From the NCBI GenBank assembly GCA_964534765.1, contig CAZHRJ010000052.1:1-18367 (forward strand): a stretch of 18,367 bases of DNA. Direction: 5' to 3'. Both the position numbers and the translations under genes were made by a program. This document shows, piece by piece, positions 6,605-16,000 of this stretch (positions are counted from its first letter, which is position 1; each line of letters starts with the position of its first letter). The notes beneath the pieces were generated by a model. That model was given only the letters and a program-made list of their open reading frames with translations, ran no database searches and was not told the DNA's origin. This DNA comes from CAZHRJ01 sp964534765 (GTDB lineage: Bacteria > Lindowbacteria > 2-12-FULL-62-27).

Positions 6605-8347
6605 TTGGCCCCATTTCCGCACGCCTTTAACGCACACGTCCAGCCGCCGGTATGGGACTGGATCGCATACCGCAACGACCGCCTGGCATCCGGGCCGCGC
6701 GCGGCTGATGCGGACAAATTGGCCTGCCGCATCCGCATCCAGTCATCCTTCACGACCGATTTTATTCAGCAGGTCCTGGAATCCAAACTTCTTTTTTACC
6801 GTGATCTGTTCGGAGCGGTGAGCGCCGGCGGATTCGGGCAGTTTCGGCAGGAACTGCTGAATCCCGACAGCGATCATTACGCGCTTAAACCCACCCACAC
6901 GGTTCTCCTGCTTGATCCCCGGGTCGACTCGGGCGAGGAAAGCCTGCGGGAGCTGGAAGAAATCGTCCGGGTCCATACCGGAGTTTTGCCTGATGGCATC
7001 CTGATTGTCTCCAATTTTTTCCGGACATCGGACGCGGCCCCGGATGTCCGGACCTGGAACGACCGCCTGTACGGCATGGCCGGAAAAACTTCCCAAGTCC
7101 GAATCCTCGACCTCGATCGCTGGGCGGCCAGGTGGGGCTGGCAAAAAGTGATTGATCCCAAACAGGATTTTCTAGCCGGCCTGGTCATTGCGCCCGACAT
7201 GACGCCGCATCTGGCTGAGGAGATATTGGCTTTTGTGTACGAGCGACTGGGTCTGCGGAAAAAATGTCTCGTCCTGGACCTTGACGAAACGCTCTGGGGC
7301 GGAATAGCCGGCGAGGACGGACCCGGTGGGATTTTGCTGGACGTTCAACCACCCGGGAATGTCTATCGGGCGATTCAGGAAACGGCGCTGGCGATTCAGA
7401 AAAAGGGCGTGCTCCTGGCGGTCGCGAGCAAGAATAATCCCAGGGACGCGTTCGAGATCATCGACTCCCATCCCCACATGCTTCTTAGGCGCGACGCGTT
7501 CGCCGACATCCAGATCGGCTGGCAGCCCAAAGACCAGATGCTGCTGGCCGCCGCGCGCGCGCTCAATATCGGCGTCGACAGCCTTGTCTTTGTTGACGAC
7601 AACCCCACCGAACGCGAGCTGGTTCGAAACCTCCTGCCGGCCGTCACGGTGCTGGACCTTCCCGCCGATCCGGCGTGGTGGCCGCGGTATCTGGAGGGTC
7701 TCAAGTGTTTCGAAGCTTCGACCGTGACCGCGGAGGACCGGGGCAGGGCCAGGATGTACGCGGCGGAAAAACAGCGTAAGGAAGAACTGAAATCCGCCGG
7801 AACACTCGAAGATTACCTTCGGACGCTCGACACGGTGGTCACTATCGGCGCTTTGAAGCCGGACGGTGATGTGAACCTTCCCCGGATCGCCCAGCTTTCC
7901 CAGCGGACCAACCAATTCAATCTGACGACCACCCGCTATTCCGAGGGGGCTCTAACGGACCTGGTCAGGGGCGGTGGGCGGGTGTGTTGGATGAAGGTGA
8001 CGGACCGGCTGGGAGACAGCGGATTGGTGGGTGTGGCGGTCCTCACGCGAGAGGGCGCTGGATGGTCCATACAAAATTTTTTTATGAGTTGCCGGGTGAT
8101 CGGCCGAAATATAGAAATAGCGTTTCTGAGGGAGCTGATCGGCGATCTGAAGACCAACTCGGAGGGAGCGGCGGTGACGGCGCGGTTTGTGCCGTCGGAG
8201 AAAAACATGCAGACCAGAGGATTCTACAACGAAAAAATGGGGTTCGATGTCGTTCGGACAGAGCCAACCGGTACGTCCTACCGGCTGGCTCTGGGCGGGT
8301 TTGTCAATGACCGGGTCGCGTACATCACAATCCGGCGGGAGAACTGA
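6605..8347 (+). CDS. FkbH-like HAD-IIIC family protein (glyceryl-ACP loading type)
   Basis: About 580 residues if the TTG at 6605 is used. The N-terminal part (from RIRIQSSFTTDF) resembles the FkbH N-domain. The HAD catalytic motif DLDETLWGG has its nucleophile at Asp ~225, followed by VASKNNPRDAF and the acidic motif VFVDDNPTERE. The C-terminal part carries the FkbH/GNAT-like blocks QLSQRTNQFNLTTTRY, SCRVIGRNIE and RGFYNEKMGF. Characterised FkbH proteins take 1,3-bisphosphoglycerate, remove phosphate and load a glyceryl unit onto an ACP thiol. An ACP domain is encoded directly downstream (the TGA touches the next GTG), which supports this role. No ATG exists in frame between 6500 and about 7070, so a TTG start (6605 or 6719) is needed. 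The frame stays open far upstream, but that part is antisense-like low-complexity sequence overlapping the previous gene. The exact acyl product is not known. Confidence 0.85.
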   Translation: MAPFPHAFNAHVQPPVWDWIAYRNDRLASGPRAADADKLACRIRIQSSFTTDFIQQVLESKLLFYRDLFGAVSAGGFGQFRQELLNPDSDHYALKPTHTVLLLDPRVDSGEESLRELEEIVRVHTGVLPDGILIVSNFFRTSDAAPDVRTWNDRLYGMAGKTSQVRILDLDRWAARWGWQKVIDPKQDFLAGLVIAPDMTPHLAEEILAFVYERLGLRKKCLVLDLDETLWGGIAGEDGPGGILLDVQPPGNVYRAIQETALAIQKKGVLLAVASKNNPRDAFEIIDSHPHMLLRRDAFADIQIGWQPKDQMLLAAARALNIGVDSLVFVDDNPTERELVRNLLPAVTVLDLPADPAWWPRYLEGLKCFEASTVTAEDRGRARMYAAEKQRKEELKSAGTLEDYLRTLDTVVTIGALKPDGDVNLPRIAQLSQRTNQFNLTTTRYSEGALTDLVRGGGRVCWMKVTDRLGDSGLVGVAVLTREGAGWSIQNFFMSCRVIGRNIEIAFLRELIGDLKTNSEGAAVTARFVPSEKNMQTRGFYNEKMGFDVVRTEPTGTSYRLALGGFVNDRVAYITIRREN

Positions 8348-9427
8348 GTGGATTCGCGGCTAAAAACCATCCTTGCCAATTGCCTAAAACTCGCCCCGGA
8401 AGATGTCCGGCCGGAGGTATCGCGGGACGACTGCAAAGCCTGGACGTCGCTGGCGCATCTCTTGCTGATCACCCAGATCGAGTCGGTGTTCGGCATCCAG
8501 CTGGCGACCGCTCAGGTCGTCGCCATCCGCACACTGGGGGATCTGGAAAAAGTCGTCGGCCAAGCCGCGGCCGGCGGCGGGGACGCGGGCGCAGCCAGCA
8601 CTTGGGGCCGCGGAGCGGCTGATCCGGAGACGCGTGCGCAGCCCGCACTTGGAGCGCCGCGGGCGGTACGCCGTCAGGCCGGTGTCAAAATGGCGGCCTT
8701 AGTGACGGGATCGAGCCGCGGGATTGGGGCGGCGACGGCCCGATCGCTGGCGCGGCGAGGGTTATCCGTGGTGGTCCATTACCACTCGCAGGAAATGCCG
8801 GCGCGGCAGGTGCAGGAGGATCTGATCAAGGAGGGCGTCGACGTTCTGTTGGTCCAGGCTGATCTGTCGAGCGAGCCGGATCTCGCGAAACTCCGGGATG
8901 CGGTCGCCGGGAGGTTTGGCCGGCTGGACGTTCTGGTCAACAACGCCGCGCCACCCATTTTCCCCGCGCCGCTCGAATCCCTTTCCAGAGAGGAACTGGC
9001 AAACCAATTGAACGCCCATGTGGTCGCCCCGTTGCGGATCAGCCAGACTTTTTTCCCCCTGCTGAAAGACGCCAAAAGCGCGTCCATCGTCAATGTCCTC
9101 TCCATATTTATATATGGCGTTCCGCCGCAGGGTCTCGGCGCCTACGTAGCGGCCAAATCGGCCCTGGCGGGTTTGACCCGGTCGATGGCCGGGGAGTGGG
9201 CCAAATACAATATCCGCGTCAACAGCGTCACCCCCACCATCACCCGGACGGCGCTGTCCCGAGGAATGCCTCCGGAGATGCTGGACGACTATATCCGCCG
9301 AACGCCGCTTGGCCGATTGCTGGAGCCTCCGGAAGTCGGCGAGACGATCGCGCAGGTGGCGTGCGAGCCGACGGAATACATGACGGGCGCCGAGATCGTT
9401 CTCGACGGCGGATTGAGGATGAAATAA
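8348..9427 (+). CDS. Acyl carrier protein fused to SDR 3-ketoacyl-ACP reductase
   Basis: The 359-residue protein starts at a GTG directly after the FkbH stop, with GGAG about six bases upstream. Residues ~1-72 form an ACP domain. The phosphopantetheine site is read as Ser34 in WTSLAH, where related carriers usually have WDSL. A Gly/Ala-rich linker (~72-112) leads to a classical SDR (~115-359). The SDR has the nucleotide-binding TGSSRGIG (120-127), NNA (198-200), and the catalytic Ser252, Tyr266 and Lys270 in the YxxxK arrangement, and it ends in TGAEIVLDGG. This is the FabG/ketoreductase family, which uses NAD(P)H to reduce ACP-bound ketones. The fusion puts carrier and reductase on one chain. 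An internal ATG at 8690 could start a free SDR but has no good ribosome site, so I read a true fusion. Confidence 0.85.
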   Translation: MDSRLKTILANCLKLAPEDVRPEVSRDDCKAWTSLAHLLLITQIESVFGIQLATAQVVAIRTLGDLEKVVGQAAAGGGDAGAASTWGRGAADPETRAQPALGAPRAVRRQAGVKMAALVTGSSRGIGAATARSLARRGLSVVVHYHSQEMPARQVQEDLIKEGVDVLLVQADLSSEPDLAKLRDAVAGRFGRLDVLVNNAAPPIFPAPLESLSREELANQLNAHVVAPLRISQTFFPLLKDAKSASIVNVLSIFIYGVPPQGLGAYVAAKSALAGLTRSMAGEWAKYNIRVNSVTPTITRTALSRGMPPEMLDDYIRRTPLGRLLEPPEVGETIAQVACEPTEYMTGAEIVLDGGLRMK

Positions 9428-9988
9428 ATGGTGAAAGACGCCGACCGGAACAGCACCCTGTTTTCGACCGTGCCGGCGACGGCGTATATCCGACAGGGCC
9501 TGTTTCACAATCTGTTCGGGCTGGTCAAATACATTCCCTCCCCGGTTGGCGATTGTTTGAGGGTGGCGGTATTAAAGCTGTTTGGCTGTGATGTCCGGTT
9601 TTCCTGGCTCCGGGACGGTATGACGGTTTACTATCCGTGGAGGCTGTCGATCGGAAAACATTGCTGGATCAACGAGTACTGCCACTTCAACGCTTACGGC
9701 GGGATCGAGATCGGTGACAACGTCCTGATGGGTCATCGGACGACCGTGATGTCGGACGACCACGTCTGGTCCGACCCGGCCCAGCCGGTGATTGTTCAGG
9801 GTCGGATCGGGGCGAAGACGGTGATCGAGCGTGACGTTCTGATCGGATCGAATGTGTTTATCGGCAAAGGCGTGCGGGTTGGCCATTCGGCCGTGATCGG
9901 CACCGGGTCCGTCGTCACCCAGGACGTCGACCCCTACGCCATCGTCGTCGGCAACCCGGCGCGCGTGATCGACTACAGAAAAAAATAA
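9428..9988 (+). CDS. Left-handed beta-helix (hexapeptide) O-acyltransferase
   Basis: The 186-residue protein has repeated hexapeptide turns (IEIGDNVLMG, RIGAKTVIERDVLIGSN, VFIGKGVRVG, AVIGTGSVVTQDV) and the typical ending YAIVVGNPARVI. It fits the LbH group containing WbbJ/WcaF/NodL/maltose acetyltransferases, which move acyl groups from CoA (or a carrier) to sugar hydroxyls. His112 in SDDH is the likely catalytic base. No membrane span is evident, so it is probably cytoplasmic. The ATG follows the previous TAA with no gap, indicating translational coupling, and it is the last gene of the operon. The donor could be acetyl-CoA or the acyl group on the neighbouring ACP domain; the sequence does not decide this. 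Confidence 0.88.
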   Translation: MVKDADRNSTLFSTVPATAYIRQGLFHNLFGLVKYIPSPVGDCLRVAVLKLFGCDVRFSWLRDGMTVYYPWRLSIGKHCWINEYCHFNAYGGIEIGDNVLMGHRTTVMSDDHVWSDPAQPVIVQGRIGAKTVIERDVLIGSNVFIGKGVRVGHSAVIGTGSVVTQDVDPYAIVVGNPARVIDYRKK

Positions 9989-10001
9989 ACCGGACTTTGA
10001 C

Positions 10002-13000
10002 CTATTTGACCAGAGTGATCCTTCGCACGGTCGTTCCGAACTGGCTTCTCACCAGGTAGAGGTACATCCCGCTGGCCACGTACTGGCCGCCGTCGTTTCG
10101 GCCGTCCCAGGAGGCCGATGATCCCAGGGACGATACGACGATTTCCCGGCCGCTGTATAACGTCCGGACTTTCCTCATATCCAGCGTGTAGATCTCGATC
10201 GACATCGTCGGATCCGCCGGGAGACTCTGGATCACCAGCGGTTCGCCGGACGTCGGATTCCACGGGTTGGGCCAGCTGCGGGTCTTGGTCACATCCTGGA
10301 TCGGCGTGGTGATCCCGCCCAGATCGGGCAGCCATCGGGCGGAATTGGTCACGGTCTTCGGCGCGGCCTGGCCGGGAATGATCTGCAGCCGGGTCGCCGA
10401 AACCGCTCCGCCCGGATTGACCTTGATCTTCCTTGCCGATTCGTTGGAATTGCCGCCCGTAAAAGTGATCGTCCCGACAAAGAGGCTTGAATTCTCGGTC
10501 GATTCGGTCAGGAGGAGTTTGAATCCGACCGCGTCGGCGTCGCTGGAGACGGTAATTTCGGCCGACTCGATCAAAGTCCCAAGCGTGTTCGCGGTCGGAT
10601 CGGTCAGCCGGATCTGCGCGACGTCCTTGAATCCCTTGTACTCGGTCTTGTCGAACACGATCGACGCCACCGGATTGATGATCGATATCTTGAACGGCCC
10701 GTTCGACGAAACCGACGTGTTGCCCGCGTTGTCGATGGCGATGACCCGCCAGTAGTAGGTGTCGGGCTCGATCGAGTTCTTCGGCGTCGTCTCGGTATAG
10801 ATGGACGGGACCGTTTCGGTAACGATTACCAACGTCGTGAAACTTGTGTCCTTCGAAAATTCCACCCGGTATCCCAGGAGGCCGCCGCCGCTGTCGTGCG
10901 AAGCCGCCCACACGAACATCGACCTGGTGTTCGACGTGTCATGCCGGTCAACCGGCGTGAGCAGGACCGGCGGCGCGGGCGGGGTGGTGTCGATGATGAA
11001 GACCGACACGCCGGATGCGGTTTCGTTGCCCACCGTGTCCACCGCGACGACTTTCCAGTAATAGGTGTCCTCCCCAAGCGCCGTTGCCGTGTCGAAGAAT
11101 GTCTGGCCGGAGACCGTGTCCTGGAACGCGAGGGTGGCGAAGGTTGAGGTTCTGGCGACGAGCACGCGGTGCTGGACAACGGCCAGCTGGGAGGCGGTGG
11201 TCCAGTTGAAAGTGGGCGTGGAATCAGTGAAAACCGCGCGGTCAGCCGGGGAAATGAGCGTGACGGTCGGTACCGTGGTATCGATGATGATTTTCCGCCC
11301 GCTGACGCCGAGTCCGAAATTGCCCAGATCATCAACGGCGATCACGCGCCAGTAGTAGGTGTCATTGTACAGAATCTGGGCCGTGCCGCCGGCGGCGATG
11401 GTGTCACGGGTGGTCAGGACGTCGACCGTATCAGCGAATACCACAGTCGAAAACGTCGTGCTCTTCGACGCCTCCACCACGTAGCTGTCAATCCCCACGC
11501 TGTCGCTGACCGCCTGCCAGGTCACGACCGGTCGGACGTTCGAGGTCTCGTGATTGGTGATCGGAGTACTGAGTGTTACGGCCGGTACGAGCGTGTCGTG
11601 GAGGAAACCGCGGGTATCGGTGAATGGCCCGACATTTCCGAGATCATCGACGGCCTTGACGCGCCAGTAGTAGGTGTCGTTATAGAGCCCGATGATCGAA
11701 TCCGTCAGCGCCGTGCCGTCTACAGTGTCGGTGAAGGCCAGACTGGAAAACGACGTCGACGATCGGGATACTTCAATCACGTAACTGTCAATCCCCACAC
11801 TGTCGGCCAGCGCGTTCCACCGGACCACCGGCCGGATCGCGTTGGTCTCATGGCCGGATGCCGGAGATGCCAGGGAAACGGACGCGGCGTGGGTATCAAG
11901 GACGAATCCGCGGGATTTGGTGTCGGTCGCGCCGACCGTATCCTTGGCGACCACTCTCCAGTAGTAGGTGTCCTCGGTCAGGATATTCCTGACGAGCCGT
12001 GTCGTCCGGGTGTCGACGACGCTGTCGGAGATCGACGTGAAGAGGATGTTCGTCGACAGCTGCCAGGTGAACGTGTCGGCGTCGTTTGCCGACCACTCGA
12101 ACGTGACCGCCGACACGCTGGTCTCATGGCCGGCCGGCGGATTGATGAGGGTGACGACGGTTCCGGAATCCATGTAGAACGTGAACGCGGCCGAGAACGC
12201 CCCGCCGTTGCCCAGGCGGTCGATCGCCCGGACGCGCCAGTAGTAGGTGTTCGGCGTGAGCGTCGTGTCGGGCGTGTCGGTCGTGACGGTACCGTCAACC
12301 GTATCTTTGAAAATCAGCAGCGTGAAATCGGAATTCCTCGACAGTTCGACCGCGAAACTGTCGATCTGGACGCTGTCCGTCACGGCAAACCAGGATAGAC
12401 CCGGCCGGGAATCCTCGATCACAACCGCATTCGGCGGGGAATCGAGCGATACGGTCGCCACGTGGGAGTCCAGGAAGAACCGCCGGGCGATGGCGGTATC
12501 GGAATTGCCAGCGGTGTCGGTTCCGATCACGCGCCAGTAGAACGTGTCCGCGTGGTTGATTCCCCGAATCAGAACCATTGCCGACGTATCGACCACGCTG
12601 TCGGAGATGGTGGTAAAGATCGACTGTTTCGACAACTGCCAGGTGTAGGTCTCCGCGCCGGTGGAACTCCACTCAAACCGGATCACCGCGGCGGTCGTCT
12701 CGTGTCCGTCGACCGGGGCGATCAGGGTCACGACCAGGCCGGTATCGATCACCAGCCGGAACGAATCGGTCACGCTGGTCCGCATATTGCCCAGGTCGTC
12801 AATCGCCCGGACGCGCCAGTAGTAGGTCGAATCGGCCAGAACGCCTGTCGTGTCACTGGTCTTTAAGCCGTCGACGGTATCGGCGAAGACGAACACACTG
12901 AACGTCGGGCTGGCGGAGACTTCAACCACATACGAGTCAATCCCGACACTGTCGGCGATCGAACTCCAGGTCAGGGTCGGCGTCGTGTCGGAAATCTGCG

Positions 13001-16000
13001 TGTTGTGGCTCGGAGAAACCAGCGGCACGGTCTCGACGCCCGTATCGAGCAGGAATCCGCGGGCGGTGGAGTTGGCTCCGACGTTGCCGAGGTCATCGAT
13101 CGCGCGGACCCGCCAGAAATAGGTGTCGTTATAGAGGCCGCTTAAGGTGTCGGCGGTCAGGATGCCGTCAACGGTATCGGCGAAGGCCAGCGCCGCAAAC
13201 GTCGATTTGTTGGAGACTTCGACCGCATACGAATCAATCCCGACGCTGTCAGACGCCGCCGACCACGTGACCACCGGCCGCGAAGCCGTGGTCTCGTGGG
13301 CGTTCGACGGGGCTGTGAGGCTCACCGTGTTCACGATCGTGTCGGTCACAAATCCACGGGTATCCGAGTAGGACCCGCTGTTGCCCAGATCGTCCACCGC
13401 TCGGACCCGCCAGTAGTAGGTGTCGTTGTAGAGGCCGCTGATGGTGTCGCTTGTTTGCGCCACGTCCACCGTGTCGGAAAACGCCATCGTCGTGAATGCC
13501 GTCCCGCGGGAGACTTCCACGGCGTAGCTGTCGATGCCGACGCTGTCAGTCACCGCGCTCCAGCTTACAACAAAAGTCACAGCCGTCGTCTCATGCCCGT
13601 CCGCGGGAGCCGACAGGCTCACGCGCGCCACCAGGGTGTCGGCCAGAAATCCGCGGGCGGTCGAGTACGATCCGCCGTTGCCCAGATCGTCGATCGCGCG
13701 GACGCGCCAGTAGTAGGTGTCGTTGTAGAGGCCCGTGAGGGTATCCGCGGTTTGAGCGCCGTCGATCGTATCGGTAAACGCCAGCGACGTGAACGCCGTC
13801 CCGCGGGAGACTTCCACGGCGTAGCTGTCGATACCGACGCTGTCGGTCACGGCCGACCAGGAAACGAGGAACGCGGCCGAGTTGGTTTCGTGGCCGTCCG
13901 CGGGAAGAACCGCGCTCACGGTGTTCACCAGGGTATCGGTCACCAATCCCCGGCTCGCAAAATGCGCGCCGACATTGCCCAGATCGTCGATCGCGCGGAC
14001 GCGCCAGTGGTAGGTGTCGTTATAGAGGCCGCTGATGGTATCCCCGGTGAGCGTGCCGTCGACGGTGTCGGAGAAGATGAGACTGGAAAACGCGGTATCG
14101 CGGGACACCTCGACGGCATACGAGTCAATCCCGACCGAATCGGCCGAGACGAAATTCCAGGACACGACAAAACTGATCGCGGTCGTCTCATGTCCGGCCG
14201 ACGGCTGGCGGAGGGTCGAAGTCTCGACGGCCGTATCCAGCACAAATCCCCTGGCCGCCGAGTTGACGCTGACGTTGCTCGCGTCGTCGATCGCGCGGAC
14301 CCGCCAGAAATAGGTGTCGTTGTACAGACCGCTCAGGGTGTCGCTGGTGATCAGGCCGTCGACCGTATCGGCGAAGACGAGGGATCCGAACGCCGAGGAA
14401 TTGGAGACTTCGACGACATACGTATCAATCCCGGCGCTGTCGCCCGGAATGGACCACGACACCACCGGCCGGGACTGGGTGGTCTCGTGACCGCTCGCCG
14501 GAGCCGACAGGCTGACCGCCGAAACGCTGGTGTCGATGAGGAACGACCGGGCGGTGGCGGTGTCAAAATTATCTCCGGTGTCGCGGGCGATCACGCGCCA
14601 GTAGAACGTGTCCTCATACGAGATGCTCCGGACCACAAAGGTCGACCGCGTGTCGACCACGCTGTCGGCGATGGAGGTAAAGAATTTATTTTTCGACAAC
14701 TGCCACACGTAGGTTTCGCCGCCCGGGCAGGTCCATTCGAATCGGAGGGAGAGGGAATTGGTTTCGAGACCGTTGATGGGGCTGGAGAGGGACACGATGA
14801 GGTCGGTGTCGATGACCAGGCGGAACGAATCGGTGACGCTGGCAAGGACGTTGCCGAGATCGTCGATCGCGCGGACGCGCCAGTAATAGGTCGAGTCGGC
14901 CAGCTGGGTAGTGGTGTCGCAGTCCCGGGTGCCGTCGACGGTATCGGCAAAGTGGAAGAACGAGAACGTCGGGCTGGTGGAGACTTCGACGACGTAGCTG
15001 TCAATTCCCACGCTGTCCGCCACCGTGGACCAGCAGAGTTCCGGCGTCGAATCGGAGATCTGAGTGTGGTTTCCGGGAGTCAAAAGCGGCACCGTCTCCA
15101 CGGCGGTGTCGACCACGAATCCCCGGACCGCCGCGGCGCCCAGCGCGCCCACGTTGCCCAGCCGGTCGATTCCGCGGACACGCCAGTAGTAGGTGTCGTT
15201 ATAGAGTCCCGTGATCGTGTCGCTCGTCAGAACAACATCAACCGTATCGGCAAAGGCGAACGTCGCGAAAGTTGACCGGCTGGAGACTTCGAGCAGGTAA
15301 CTGTCCACGCCGACGCTGTCCGCGGATATTGCCGTCCAGCTGACCACGACGCTCGCCGCGGTCGTCTCGTGGCCGGCCGCGGGGCTGGACAGCGCCACGG
15401 ACTCGACATGAGTATCGAGCATGAATCCGCGGGCGGCCGAGTTCGACCCGAAATTGCCCAGATCATCCACCGCGCGGACCCGCCAGAAATAGGTGTCGTT
15501 GTACAGACCGCTCAAGGTGTCGGCGGTCAGAGCCGCGTCGACCGTATCGGCAAAGACGATTGACGCGAACGCGCTGGTTCGGGCGAGTTCGACCGCGTAA
15601 CTGTCAACGCCGACACTGTCGGATACCGCCGACCAGCTGACGAGGAACGTTGCCGAATTGGTTTCGTGGCCGTCGGCCGGCAGAAGGAGACTGACGGTCG
15701 ACACCAGCGTATCGATGAGGAATCCCCGGGTGTCCGAGAACGACCCGGCGTTGCCCAGATCGTCAACGGCGCGGACACGCCAGTAGTAGGTGTCGTTGTA
15801 GAGTCCGGTGAGCGTGTCGGCGGTGAACGCGCCATCGACCGAATCGGCGAACACCAGGGACGAAAAGACCGATGTCCTCGCGATTTCCACGGCGTAGCTG
15901 TCAATGCCGACGCTGTCGGCCAGAGCGGTCCAGGACACGGCGAAACTGGCGGAATTCGTCTCATGGCCCGTCGCCGGTAGAGCCAGCGACACCTGTCCGA

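Noticed and set aside
8690..9427. Separate SDR gene starting at the internal ATG 8690
   Set aside because: No convincing Shine-Dalgarno precedes it and the frame runs unbroken from the ACP domain through a typical flexible linker, so a fusion is the simpler reading.
11169..15275. Long plus-strand open frames opposite the giant gene (for example 11169-12398 and 13296-15275)
   Set aside because: They are antisense mirrors of the ~297-bp coding repeats. Their translations are Arg/Gly/His-rich periodic shadows without domain features, and they have no ribosome sites.
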